A stretch of 44,893 nt of DNA from Paraburkholderia sp. SG-MS1 (GTDB taxonomy: Bacteria > Pseudomonadota > Gammaproteobacteria > Burkholderiales > Burkholderiaceae): NCBI RefSeq assembly GCF_012275575.1, contig NZ_NPIH01000267.1:1-44893 (forward strand), in the 5' to 3' direction. The notes beneath the pieces are model-generated. The model had not been told where the DNA came from and made no database searches. It was given only the letters and a program-made list of their open reading frames with translations. Of this stretch, positions 9,067 through 17,838 are shown in pieces (the first letter of the stretch is position 1; each line of letters begins with the position of its first letter). The position numbers and the translations under genes were made by a program.

Positions 9067-10833
9067 ATGAAAGTCAAACACAATGCGGCGCGATTGCGTC
9101 GCCGGATCCTGCCGTCCGTTCTCATCGGCATGGTGATGTGCAGAGCCGCTCCAGCTACATTCGCGCAAGCCGTCTATCCGCCGGCCACCGCTTCGGGCGA
9201 CGCGTCCGCGAGTACCCGTGTGCTCGAAATGTTCAGCGGCGAAGTGCGGATTCTCCATCTCCCCGGCGCGATAAAACGCATCGCGATAGGCAACGGCAGG
9301 CTGATCACCGCGAATGTGGTCGACGGCAGCCTGATGCTTCTCGGCGAACGGGACGGCATCACATCGCTGGTTGTCTGGAACGAGAAAGGCATCGCGCTGC
9401 AAACCACGGTACGCATCGCCAAAGCGGAAGTGAACGCGTCGGTGCAACAACTGCGCTCGGTGCTGGAGTCGGTGCAGGGGCTGCAGATCGATCCGATCGG
9501 TTCGAACATCGTCCTGTCCGGTGTCGTGCATCGGGACATGGTGTCGATCGTCAAAGCCGCCACACAAGACATGAAGAACGTGATCGACACGACCAAGGTC
9601 GATGAAGGGGACGCGCTGAAGAAGACCGTCCACTTCAAGGTGCAGATCATGGAAGTGACCCGCAACGGGCAGAGGAACCTCGGCATTGCGTGGGACAGCG
9701 CATTCAACGGACCGCAGATCGCCGGCGCCGCCACCTTTGCGACGGGGGCGGCCAGAGCCGTCACCGCGGGCACGAATTATTTCCTCGCGGGCATCGCGTC
9801 GAACATCACGTCGCAGATCAACTTCGCCGTCAGCAACGGCGACGCGTACATCCTCGCCGCGCCCGAGCTGAATACGAAGAGCGGTGGCACAGCGAGTTTC
9901 CTCGCTGGCGGACAGGTGCCGATTCCGCAATCGGGCGCGCTGGGCACAACCAACGTTCAGTACAAGGACTACGGAATCAAACTGAACATCGTGCCGGTGG
10001 TCGATGCGAACAACATTATCTCGGCGCACCTGACGACCGAGATCAGCCAGATCGATCCGACCGTGACGTACGGCGGCATGCCGGGCTTTCTGACGCGCAA
10101 CACCAGTTCGGATATTTCGATGCGGGCCGGCGAGACGCTCGCGATTTCCGGTCTGATCAGCGCGGATGTGGCGAACAACTCGACCGGTATGCCGTTTCTC
10201 GGCCAGTTGCCCATCATCGGCCAGTTGTTCCGCTCGGACGCGTTCCGCGCAAAGAAGAGCGATCTCGTGATTTTCGTGACGCCGATCATTTCCGATCCGG
10301 CGCTCGATCCGAACACGAATCTGCTGGCGCGCGCCGACACGGTGGATCAGGCCTTCCGCAAGGAATACGGCAATCCCGAGCCCCTGGTCGCGGACGAGGA
10401 AAAGGCGACGCGCATCGCTGCGCCGCGCCAGCCGGTCACGGCCACGCCCGCGTTATTACCGGCGCCGTTGCGCAGCACGCCAGCGGTGGAGCAGCCGCGG
10501 ATGCCTGTTTCGGAGCCGTCTCCTGATCCGGCTGCCATTTCCGAGCATGCGTCGTCTCAGGCACCGGTCCCGGAACGTGATCTGCGTCGCCTGTCCGCGT
10601 CGGCGAGCGGGGCGACGCAGGAGCCTGCTTCACCGCCATCGACGCCATCGACGACGCCACCGACGGCGGCTGTCAGCACGCCGCCAGAGGGCATCGCCGA
10701 GGCCCTGCGCAGGCTGATTGCCGCGCAGCATCCGCCTGCGGCGCCGAGTGCGCGAGGCGACCCCGCACAGCCGGTTTCGAACGACGAGGTCGCGCCACAA
10801 CAGCTCGGCGTGCCCGGCACCCCGGTCAACTGA
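9067..10833 (+). CDS. cpaC: Tad secretin CpaC/RcpA
   Basis: 588 residues. The signal peptide is followed by the secretin pilus N-terminal domain (about 45-115: SGEVRILHLPGAIKRIAIGN), a BON-like segment (about 120-180), and the type II/III secretin core (about 190-430). The core includes AAPELNTKSGGTASFLAGG, the VPI segment, and the C-terminal MPFLGQLPIIGQLFRSDAF signature before the last membrane strands. The final 160 residues are a Pro/Ser/Ala-rich tail far beyond the core, longer than in compact secretins. Role: outer-membrane multimeric channel for the Flp fibre. Confidence 0.93.
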   Translation: MKVKHNAARLRRRILPSVLIGMVMCRAAPATFAQAVYPPATASGDASASTRVLEMFSGEVRILHLPGAIKRIAIGNGRLITANVVDGSLMLLGERDGITSLVVWNEKGIALQTTVRIAKAEVNASVQQLRSVLESVQGLQIDPIGSNIVLSGVVHRDMVSIVKAATQDMKNVIDTTKVDEGDALKKTVHFKVQIMEVTRNGQRNLGIAWDSAFNGPQIAGAATFATGAARAVTAGTNYFLAGIASNITSQINFAVSNGDAYILAAPELNTKSGGTASFLAGGQVPIPQSGALGTTNVQYKDYGIKLNIVPVVDANNIISAHLTTEISQIDPTVTYGGMPGFLTRNTSSDISMRAGETLAISGLISADVANNSTGMPFLGQLPIIGQLFRSDAFRAKKSDLVIFVTPIISDPALDPNTNLLARADTVDQAFRKEYGNPEPLVADEEKATRIAAPRQPVTATPALLPAPLRSTPAVEQPRMPVSEPSPDPAAISEHASSQAPVPERDLRRLSASASGATQEPASPPSTPSTTPPTAAVSTPPEGIAEALRRLIAAQHPPAAPSARGDPAQPVSNDEVAPQQLGVPGTPVN

Positions 10834-10854
10834 TCGACGCAGTCAAACAACATC

Positions 10855-12798
10855 ATGCTCAATCTTCAGATACACACGCGCCATGCGCCGATGCGGGCAT
10901 TGCAGATCGAACAGGGCTGCACGATCGGCAAAAATGCGAGCTGCGACATCGTCGTCAGAGGGATGCTGACAGGCAAGCTGCAGGCGCGCATCGTTCGGGA
11001 AAACAACGCCTATTACATCGAAGACCAGGGTGGCATCGTGGCAACGCTCGTCAACGGCTCGCCGATCACGCGTTTCGGTCCGCTGACCGAGGCGGACCAG
11101 ATCGAGGTCGGCATGACGACAATCAGGATCGTTCGTGGTGGGGGCGCGGCGCAAGCGTCCGTCGTAGCGTCACAGGCTGCACACGCGCCCCCGCAAATCG
11201 CCCAGCCAGCACACTTGGCACCCTGGGCGTCACCATCGCCACTAGCCCAGCCGACGCAGCCACCACAAGCTCCGGCATCGACACACGTCGCGCCCTCGCT
11301 CACCGCTCGCGTGGCGGCACTCACCCCGGCCGGCTCGCTAGAGCCGGCCGCCGCCGGCCGCTCACTCTCCGCCGTGCCCGCCCTCCCGGTCACACAACCA
11401 TCGCCCGGCGCGTCCGGCGACGCAACCGGCCGCCCCCAGCCTTTCCTCGACACGCGTCTACCTACGCGCACGCTCTACGCGAAACGGAGCGCGGCCGCCG
11501 CGCTACCCATTGCGCCGATCAACAGTCCGCTCGGCATCGAACTGCGCAAACAGGCGCACATGAAGGTCATCGCCGCGCTCGACCTGCGCCGTCTGAACGT
11601 CGCGCGAATGGAGGAAGACGAACTGCGCAATACCGTCAGCGCCGCGCTCGACGACATCCTGAATCACGACCGCAGCTTCCACACGACGGACGTCCCGCTC
11701 GCAACACTGAAGAAAAGCGTGTTCGATGAAATTATCGGGCTCGGTCCGCTTGAAGAGCTGATCGCCGATTCGAGCGTGTCGGAAATCATGGTCAACTGCC
11801 ACAACGAGATTTTCGTCGAGCAGGACGGCCGCCTGACCCGATCGCCCGTCATCTTCACCGACGACCGTGCAGTGCTCGGCGCGATCGAGCGCATCGTCGC
11901 GCCAATCGGCCGCCGCATCGACGAAAGCTCGCCGATGGTCGACGCGCGCCTCGCCGACGGCTCGCGCGTCAACGCCGTGATCCCGCCGCTCGCGCTGAAA
12001 GGGCCGAGCATCACGATCCGTAAGTTCCTGAAACGCAAACTGCAAGGCGACGATCTGATCCAGTTCGGCTCGGTGTCGCCAGACATGCTCGAATTTCTGC
12101 ATACCGCCGTCGAGCAGGGCGCCAATATCATCATCTCCGGCGGCACCGGCTCGGGCAAGACGACCTTGCTGAACGTGCTGTCGAACTACATTCCCGACGA
12201 CGAACGCATCGTCACCGTAGAAGACGCGGCGGAACTGCAACTATCACAGCCGAACCTCGTGTCGCTCGAAGCACGTCCCGCAAACATGGAAGGCAAAGGC
12301 GCGATCCCGATCCGCGATCTGGTGAAGAACTGCTTGCGGATGCGGCCCGACCGGATCGTGGTCGGCGAGTGCCGGGGCGGCGAAGCGCTCGACATGCTGC
12401 AAGCGATGAACACCGGCCACGACGGGTCGCTGACGACCCTGCACGCCAACACGCCGCGCGACTGCATTGCCCGTCTCGAAGTCATGACGCTCATGGCCGG
12501 GCTCGATCTGCCGGTGCAAGCGATCCGCGAACAGATCACCTCGGCGGTCGACCTCATCGTGCAGCAGTCGCGCTTTTCCTGCGGCTCGCGCCGCGTCACG
12601 CATGTGACGGAAGTGAGCGGTATGGAATCGGGCGTGATCACGCTGCAGGACGTATTCGTGTTCAAGGAAGAAGGTTTCGGCGAGGACGGCAAGATTCGCG
12701 GCGAGTTCGTGCCCACAGCGTACGTCCCCGATTTCTATCAGGAGCTGATTCGCCGGCGCATTCCCGTGAATACCGACATCTTCACGCGTGGCAACTGA
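10855..12798 (+). CDS. cpaF: FHA domain fused to the Tad pilus ATPase CpaF/TadA
   Basis: 647 residues, longer than a plain CpaF of about 450-500. Residues 1-98 resemble a forkhead-associated domain (CTIGKNASCDIVV, LVNGSPI, EADQIEVGMTTIRI). Residues about 100-215 are a Pro/Ala linker. The rest is a secretion ATPase: the N-terminal helical region, LGPLEELIADSSVSEIMVN, Walker A GGTGSGKTT near residue 428, the Asp box (VTVEDAAELQL), Walker B (RIVVGECRGGEALDM) and the His box (GSLTTLHANT). It powers pilus assembly at the inner membrane with TadB and TadC. The FHA positions that normally bind phosphothreonine (Arg after the first Gly, Ser, His) are not conserved. Confidence 0.92.
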   Translation: MLNLQIHTRHAPMRALQIEQGCTIGKNASCDIVVRGMLTGKLQARIVRENNAYYIEDQGGIVATLVNGSPITRFGPLTEADQIEVGMTTIRIVRGGGAAQASVVASQAAHAPPQIAQPAHLAPWASPSPLAQPTQPPQAPASTHVAPSLTARVAALTPAGSLEPAAAGRSLSAVPALPVTQPSPGASGDATGRPQPFLDTRLPTRTLYAKRSAAAALPIAPINSPLGIELRKQAHMKVIAALDLRRLNVARMEEDELRNTVSAALDDILNHDRSFHTTDVPLATLKKSVFDEIIGLGPLEELIADSSVSEIMVNCHNEIFVEQDGRLTRSPVIFTDDRAVLGAIERIVAPIGRRIDESSPMVDARLADGSRVNAVIPPLALKGPSITIRKFLKRKLQGDDLIQFGSVSPDMLEFLHTAVEQGANIIISGGTGSGKTTLLNVLSNYIPDDERIVTVEDAAELQLSQPNLVSLEARPANMEGKGAIPIRDLVKNCLRMRPDRIVVGECRGGEALDMLQAMNTGHDGSLTTLHANTPRDCIARLEVMTLMAGLDLPVQAIREQITSAVDLIVQQSRFSCGSRRVTHVTEVSGMESGVITLQDVFVFKEEGFGEDGKIRGEFVPTAYVPDFYQELIRRRIPVNTDIFTRGN

Positions 12799-12807
12799 GA
12801 GACCCGC

Positions 12808-13656
12808 ATGACGCTTTCCTTTATTCTCGCGCTCACGTTCGCCGGTTGCCTTGCGCTGATTTTGCTGGTCGCTCGCACGGGTACGGTCACGCTCAGGGCC
12901 GGCACGCGGCAGATGGCAGGCGAAATCGAATCATCGCTCGCGGACGCCTTCGTGTTCGTGAACCGGCAGAAGGCCGCCGCATGGAGCCTGGTGCTGATGT
13001 TCGGCCTGCCGTTGGCGGTGTTTCTGCTCACTCGCAGCCTCCTGATTGCCGCAGCCTGCGTGCCGATCGCGCTTGTCCTGCCGAGGCGGTATCTCGCGCG
13101 GATGCGTCGCAAGCGCATCGAGGCGCTCGAAAAACAACTGCCCGACGCGCTGCTGATGATGTCCGGCGCGCTGCGCGCGGGCGCGAGCTTTCCGAGCGCG
13201 CTCGACGCTGTGGTACACGAAACCACTGCGCCGATCTCGCAGGAGTTCGATCTGCTGATGCGCGAAATCCGCCTCGGCATCGATCTGGACATCGCGATGC
13301 GCAACATCGAAAAACGCATTCCAATCCCCGACTTTCTGATGATGACCGCCGCCGTCACGATCGCGCGTGAAGTCGGCGGCAATCTCGCCGAATCACTTGA
13401 ATCTGTCGCGCGCACGTTGCGCGAGAAGCTGCAGATGGAAGGCAAGATCAGGGCGCTGACCTCGCAAGGCCGCATGCAGGGCATCGTGATGACCTGTCTG
13501 CCGCTCTTTCTGATGCTGGTGCTTCGTTTCATGGAACCCACGGCGATGGCGCCGTTATTCGGCGAACCGGTCGGCTGGGCCACACTGGCGGTGATCAGCG
13601 TGATGGAGATACTCGGCTACACCTGGATCAAAAAAATTACCCACATCGACGTGTGA
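12808..13656 (+). CDS. tadB: Tad inner-membrane platform protein TadB
   Basis: 282 residues, a type II secretion F-domain protein. There is an N-terminal membrane helix, a second hydrophobic region (about 53-90), then the cytoplasmic domain (LEKQLPDALLMMSGALRAG, the classic TadB signature) with EIRLGIDLDIAMRN, and two C-terminal helices. It starts 9 bases after the ATPase stop. TadB forms the inner-membrane platform with TadC and docks the ATPase. Confidence 0.93.
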   Translation: MTLSFILALTFAGCLALILLVARTGTVTLRAGTRQMAGEIESSLADAFVFVNRQKAAAWSLVLMFGLPLAVFLLTRSLLIAAACVPIALVLPRRYLARMRRKRIEALEKQLPDALLMMSGALRAGASFPSALDAVVHETTAPISQEFDLLMREIRLGIDLDIAMRNIEKRIPIPDFLMMTAAVTIAREVGGNLAESLESVARTLREKLQMEGKIRALTSQGRMQGIVMTCLPLFLMLVLRFMEPTAMAPLFGEPVGWATLAVISVMEILGYTWIKKITHIDV

Positions 13657-13659
13657 CCT

Positions 13660-14541
13660 ATGCTGCTATTCATTGCTCTTGTCGTCAGTATCGGCGCGGT
13701 CGTATTTGTCGGCATCGGCGGCAAATCGATCATCAATCTGATCGGCGCGGTGCCGCTCGAAAATCGCCTGTTTCTCGATCCGCTGCCGAAGTCGCTGCAG
13801 CCGCTGTGGCCGCTCGTCAATTTCATGGTCCATCATGTCGGCAACCGCTTCAGCGCGAAGCTGGTCGAGAAAACCGATCTGCAATTGCGGCTGACATCGC
13901 TCACGTTTCTGATGAACGCGCGGCAGTTCATCGCGCTGTCGATCATCGGCGCGGCATTGGCCATGCTCGTCGCGCTGCTGCTGATGCTGCTGCTCGGCAT
14001 GTGGTCGGTGCTGGCGCTGATCGGCGCGGGCCTTCTCGGCTACTTCTACCCGCGCCTCTGGACCCGCGACGTGCGGCGCCGCCGCGTCGCGCAAATCCGC
14101 AAGCATCTGCCACTCTATCTCGACTTCCTGACGCTCGCCGTCGAAGCCGGCCTGAACGTCAACGGCGCGATTCAGAAAGCGGTCGAAAAGGGTCCACCGG
14201 GGCCATTAAGATGGGAACTCGAACACGTGCTGCGCGACCTCAAATCCGGCCTGAACCGCACTGAAGCGTTACGCCGCCTCGACGACCGTTTGCGCATCAA
14301 GGAAGTGACCAACCTGGTGGGCGCGGTCGTGCAGGCCGAACGGATGGGCTCGGGGCTCGCGAAATCGCTGCGCTTTCAGTCCGAACAGCGCCGCTCGGAG
14401 CGCTTTCAGCGCGCGGAAAAGCAGGCGATGGAAGCGCCGGTGAAGCTGATCTTCCCACTGCTGGTGTTCATCTTTCCGGTCACGTTTATCGTGCTCGGCT
14501 TCCCGATCGCGATGAAGTTCGTCCAGGCGGGCTTGCTGTGA
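13660..14541 (+). CDS. tadC: Tad inner-membrane platform protein TadC
   Basis: 293 residues, the second T2SSF-domain platform protein. It has membrane helices near residues 1-25, about 90-135 and 265-285, and the cytoplasmic F domain reads QIRKHLPLYLDFLTLAVEAG with LVGAVVQAERMGSGLAKSLR. It begins 3 bases after tadB. Its TGA overlaps the GTG start of the DUF192 gene, giving translational coupling. Confidence 0.93.
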   Translation: MLLFIALVVSIGAVVFVGIGGKSIINLIGAVPLENRLFLDPLPKSLQPLWPLVNFMVHHVGNRFSAKLVEKTDLQLRLTSLTFLMNARQFIALSIIGAALAMLVALLLMLLLGMWSVLALIGAGLLGYFYPRLWTRDVRRRRVAQIRKHLPLYLDFLTLAVEAGLNVNGAIQKAVEKGPPGPLRWELEHVLRDLKSGLNRTEALRRLDDRLRIKEVTNLVGAVVQAERMGSGLAKSLRFQSEQRRSERFQRAEKQAMEAPVKLIFPLLVFIFPVTFIVLGFPIAMKFVQAGLL

Positions 14542-14888
14542 AGACAGCTCGTCTCCACATTCGCGGGCGCGACTCCGGTGTCGAAGTGTCGATCACGGAA
14601 ACCGCCCGCGAACGGCTGCGCGGCCTGCTCACCCGCGAACGTCTTGCGCCTGGGGAAGCGTTGCTGCTCGAACGATGCGCATCGGTGCATACGTTCGGCA
14701 TGCGCTTTGCCATCGACGTGGTGTTTGTCGACCGGAATCGGCGCGTCGTCGCGATTCATCGCGAGGTGCCGAGGTGCCGCGTTCTGTTCGACCTTCGCGC
14801 CGCCCTAACGCTGGAAATGCCGGCAGGTGGCGCGAGCCAGCATGGATTGTCCGTCGGCGATCCGCTCGTTTTCGAGGCAGTCTCGTGA
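14538..14888 (+). CDS. DUF192 family protein in the Tad operon
   Basis: 116 residues from a GTG overlapping the tadC stop (GTGA). DUF192 signatures are ARERLRGLLTRERL, then HTFGMRFAIDVVFVDRNRRVVAIHREVP, and a C-terminal EMPAGGASQHGLSVGD. DUF192 proteins are small and of unknown biochemical function, often exported as lipoproteins. This one has no signal peptide, so it looks cytoplasmic. It is translationally coupled on both sides (its TGA overlaps the next GTG), which argues for a role in pilus biogenesis; the role itself is unknown. Confidence 0.85.
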   Translation: MKTARLHIRGRDSGVEVSITETARERLRGLLTRERLAPGEALLLERCASVHTFGMRFAIDVVFVDRNRRVVAIHREVPRCRVLFDLRAALTLEMPAGGASQHGLSVGDPLVFEAVS

Positions 14889-15766
14889 CCCGTCGCCATT
14901 TCGGATTCGGGCCGCCAGCGTCGCGCCGCGCAAGATCGGCCCATGCTGCGCGCAGGCTTCGGCAGTCGGGTCAATCGATGGTGGAATTCATCGTGATTGC
15001 GCCGGTGCTGCTGTTCGTCTGTTTCGGCACGCTGCAGTTCGTGCTGCTGTATCAGGCGAAGGCGACGCTGGATGTCGCCGTGATCGAAGCAGCCCGCGAA
15101 GGCGCGGTCAACCACGGCTCAATGCAGGCGATGCGCAACGGACTCGCGCGCGGCCTCGCGCCGCTCTACGCGCGCAAAGCGAGCACCGACGGCGCCGCCG
15201 ACGCGCTGGCGAAAGCGCAAACCGATGCCGCCGACTTCAGCGCGATCACGATCCTCAATCCGACGGCGGCGGCCATCAGGGACTACTCGCAGCCACGCTA
15301 TTACGCAGACGAGGCGGCCACCTATATGGAGGTCCCCAACGATTCGTTGATGTATCGCGATTCGTCGATCCCGGTCGATGCGAAGTCGGGCGTGAATATC
15401 CAGGATGCAAACCTGCTAAAAATTCATGTGCACTACTGCTATGACATGTATGTGCCGCTCGCCAATAAGGTGATCTACTACGCGGCCAACATAATCGGCA
15501 GCATCGGCACGGGCGGCCTTCTGACGCGCGAGCCGGCCAATCTGAACCAGGAACCGTATGGCTACCCCAAAAACGGCGACGATCTTTGCCGTATCCGACT
15601 CAAGGATGGCATCGAGACGAGCCGCTGGCCCCTGTCGCTGGATTCAGAGGCGATCGTGCGCATGCAGTCGCCGATCAGGGCTTCTGCCTTGAATGACTCG
15701 CCGAATCCGTCGGGTATTCCTATCGCCTACAGCAGTAGCCATTCGTCGAATGCTGCGAGTCACTGA
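14885..15766 (+). CDS. tadE: TadE-family pseudopilin
   Basis: 293 residues from a GTG overlapping the DUF192 stop. A later ATG would lie inside the processing motif and remove the leader. The leader is Arg-rich and ends in RQSGQSMVEF, the TadE processing site, followed by the hydrophobic helix IVIAPVLLFVCFGTLQFVLLY and the typical KATLDVAVIEAAREGAVNHGS. This matches the PF07811 TadE domain well, better than the protein at 6110. The polar domain contains several Tyr-rich segments. Its stop overlaps the next start by one base (TGATG). Confidence 0.85.
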   Translation: MTRRHFGFGPPASRRARSAHAARRLRQSGQSMVEFIVIAPVLLFVCFGTLQFVLLYQAKATLDVAVIEAAREGAVNHGSMQAMRNGLARGLAPLYARKASTDGAADALAKAQTDAADFSAITILNPTAAAIRDYSQPRYYADEAATYMEVPNDSLMYRDSSIPVDAKSGVNIQDANLLKIHVHYCYDMYVPLANKVIYYAANIIGSIGTGGLLTREPANLNQEPYGYPKNGDDLCRIRLKDGIETSRWPLSLDSEAIVRMQSPIRASALNDSPNPSGIPIAYSSSHSSNAASH

Positions 15767-16686
15767 TGGCGGATCGTGTGGAGAAGGAATTGTCCGCGTT
15801 ATATCGGGTGGTGTCGGGCGCGGCGTTGAGGGACAGGATGTCATGCCGGTTGCCGGGGTCGCTTGAGTCGCTTGGGTTGCTCGGATCGCTTGGGTTGCTC
15901 GGGTCGCTTGGGTTGCTCGGGTCGCTTGAATCGCTGGTGCTCGCCGGCGTGGTCGCGGCAAGCTGGTGCGTGCCGGGCTACGCGCTCGCCGCCGACAGCG
16001 CATCGGTTCACCCACGCCACACGTCGGGCGTGATCATGATGATCGGCGGCATGACAGACGACAGCGACCCTGCAGCACCTCCCGCCGCGGCGCCAACGGA
16101 GGCCTTTTCACGTCCGGAATACACCAGCGCGCACGCCGTGCTACTCGAGCCCGGCGACTCGCGATTGACCGGCGCGATCCGGCAAACGTCCGCATCGGTC
16201 GCCGCGCGCGTGATGGCGCTGTCGCCGATCATCGACGAAGCCGCGCACGTCGCGGGTATCGACAGTGCGCTACTGATGGCCATGATCGAAGTGGAATCCG
16301 GTGGCAACCCGCAAGCGGTGTCTCCCAAGGGCGCGACCGGCCTCATGCAGTTGATGCCCGGTACGGGCCAACGACACGGTGCATCGAATCTGTTCGATCC
16401 GCGCCAGAACATCGGTGCAGGCGCGCGTTATCTACGAGAACTCACGCAGCAGTTCGGCGAGCTGCCGCTCGCGCTCGCGGCCTACAACGCTGGCGAAGGC
16501 GCGGTGCAAAAGTATGGCGGCCACATACCGCCGTACGCGGAAACGATGAGCTATGTGCCCAAGGTGATCGCGCGATACAGATGGTATCGCGCGGCGCTGG
16601 CAGCCGCGAGCAGTGCACGGGTACAGGAGGTGGCGGAGGACGTTCGCGGGCGCTCGCTGGTGGTCCGCACCGGAACCGGCGACTGA
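15766..16686 (+). CDS. Exported lytic transglycosylase (SLT domain) linked to the Tad operon
   Basis: 306 residues. The catalytic domain (about 155-270) is a Slt70-type goose-lysozyme fold: the Glu in MAMIEVESGGN, then PKGATGLMQLMPGT, NIGAGARYLRELTQQFG and LALAAYNAGEGAV. It would cleave peptidoglycan to let the secretin and fibre through the wall. The N-terminal signal sequence has a hydrophobic core built from a tandem SLGLLG repeat. It is coupled to tadE by TGATG; an ATG at 15838, with GAGG upstream and a shorter leader, is an alternative start. It is the last plus-strand gene of the locus. Confidence 0.88.
   Translation: MADRVEKELSALYRVVSGAALRDRMSCRLPGSLESLGLLGSLGLLGSLGLLGSLESLVLAGVVAASWCVPGYALAADSASVHPRHTSGVIMMIGGMTDDSDPAAPPAAAPTEAFSRPEYTSAHAVLLEPGDSRLTGAIRQTSASVAARVMALSPIIDEAAHVAGIDSALLMAMIEVESGGNPQAVSPKGATGLMQLMPGTGQRHGASNLFDPRQNIGAGARYLRELTQQFGELPLALAAYNAGEGAVQKYGGHIPPYAETMSYVPKVIARYRWYRAALAAASSARVQEVAEDVRGRSLVVRTGTGD
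15868..15921 (+). repeat. 18-bp in-frame tandem repeat (3 full copies plus partial flanks)
   Basis: The unit TCGCTTGGGTTGCTCGGG is repeated at 15868, 15886 and 15904 (the first copy ends in A) and encodes SLGLLG three times. Partial units (TCGCTTGAG, TCGCTTGAATCG) flank it. It lies in the hydrophobic core of the transglycosylase signal peptide, so copy-number change would lengthen or shorten that core without shifting the frame. Confidence 0.9.
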
Positions 16687-16724
16687 CCGGTTATCTGCCG
16701 GGACCGGTGACAGGCGCGCATCGC

Positions 16725-17105
16725 TCAACTCAGCGCAAAACGGACATCGCCCACCGCTGCGTCGATCGACAGTTTCAGCTTCGTCAACGCGTCGACCAGC
16801 AACGGCACGAGCGTCCCGACCACCGGCTGCTGCCGCTCACGCGCCGCCGCTTCGATTGCGGCGAGCAATGCAATCAGTTCATTGCAATCGAGCAGACGCG
16901 CCGAACCGGCGATTCGATGCGCGGCACCCGCCACGGCGTCCCACGACGACGCCGCGACACTCTCCTGCAACGACACGAGCGCCGTTCGATTAGTTTCGCT
17001 AATCATTTGGAGCAGATACTGGGCGACCCGGTGATCGTCGCACGCCAATTCGAGTGCTTTCGCGTGCAGCGCACGCGCTTCGTACGTGGGCATCGGTGAA
17101 TTCAT
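16725..17105 (-). CDS. Histidine phosphotransfer (Hpt) domain protein
   Basis: 126 residues from the ATG at 17105, which overlaps the stop of the response regulator (ATGA). A single helical Hpt module: residues about 55-75 read WDAVAGAAHRIAGSARLL, with H63 as the predicted phosphoacceptor in the AHxxxGSA motif. There is no kinase domain. Cotranscribed with the response regulator and convergent with the pilus operon, it may relay phosphate to that regulator from a kinase encoded elsewhere. Confidence 0.82.
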   Translation of the reverse strand: MNSPMPTYEARALHAKALELACDDHRVAQYLLQMISETNRTALVSLQESVAASSWDAVAGAAHRIAGSARLLDCNELIALLAAIEAAARERQQPVVGTLVPLLVDALTKLKLSIDAAVGDVRFALS

Positions 17106-17743
17106 CTCGTCGAAGCGATCCGGCAACGCCGCGCCAGATCGATCAGTTCCACCAGCGATTTCGCACCGACCTTCTGCATGATGCGGGTTTTGTGGCTGCT
17201 GACCGTCTTGTTGCTGATAAACAGCGCGTCGCCGATCGCCTTGTTCGACATGCCTTTCGAGAGCATCTGCAGGATGACCAGTTCCTTATCCGACAGCAGC
17301 CTCACGCGCTCTTCCTCATCGACGGATGCGCCGTGGGCAGGCGGCAGGCCGCTCGCGGTCGTCACCGGAAACACGGAGTAGCCCGCGAGGACGGCCTCCA
17401 CACCCCGCATGATCTCCTTCATCTCCTGTGACTTGCTGACGAAACCGTGGACACCGCAGCGCATCGCGCGCGGCGCAAACGTGGCGGGATCGTGGCCCGA
17501 CAGCACGAGCATCCGGATCGGCGGATGGGCGAGTTTCAGGCGCGGAATCACGTCGAGCCCGCTGATGCGCGGAATATCCAGATCCAGGATGGCGAGTTTC
17601 GGAGTGTGCTGGCGGGCCAATTCGACGGCGGTCTGTCCGTTGTCGGCCTCGATGACTTCCTCGATACCCAGCAACTGCATGAGCTGCATCTTGATGACCA
17701 TCCGGAATGCCGGATGATCGTCGATAACCAGAATCGTTGACAT
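17102..17743 (-). CDS. NarL/FixJ-family response regulator
   Basis: 213 residues from the ATG at 17743, which has a GGGGGAG ribosome site 7 bases upstream; a longer in-frame extension to 17791 lacks such a site. The receiver domain (about 3-120) has acidic D8/D9, phosphoacceptor D54 (LAILDLD), LSGHD and the Lys in FVSKS. The LuxR-type helix-turn-helix (about 148-205) reads LSDKELVILQMLSKGMSNKAIGDAL...NKTVSSHK. It is a DNA-binding regulator paired with the Hpt protein. Position next to the Tad operon suggests control of pilus or surface genes; no cognate kinase is present in the window. Confidence 0.9.
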   Translation of the reverse strand: MSTILVIDDHPAFRMVIKMQLMQLLGIEEVIEADNGQTAVELARQHTPKLAILDLDIPRISGLDVIPRLKLAHPPIRMLVLSGHDPATFAPRAMRCGVHGFVSKSQEMKEIMRGVEAVLAGYSVFPVTTASGLPPAHGASVDEEERVRLLSDKELVILQMLSKGMSNKAIGDALFISNKTVSSHKTRIMQKVGAKSLVELIDLARRCRIASTR

Positions 17744-17838
17744 GTTGAACTCCCCCTCGAAATTTTTTCGACGCCGCACGTTGCTCGTCATCGAACCGCG
17801 CGGCGTGCCTGTTTGTTATTTGCGTCGTACGGCTCGGC

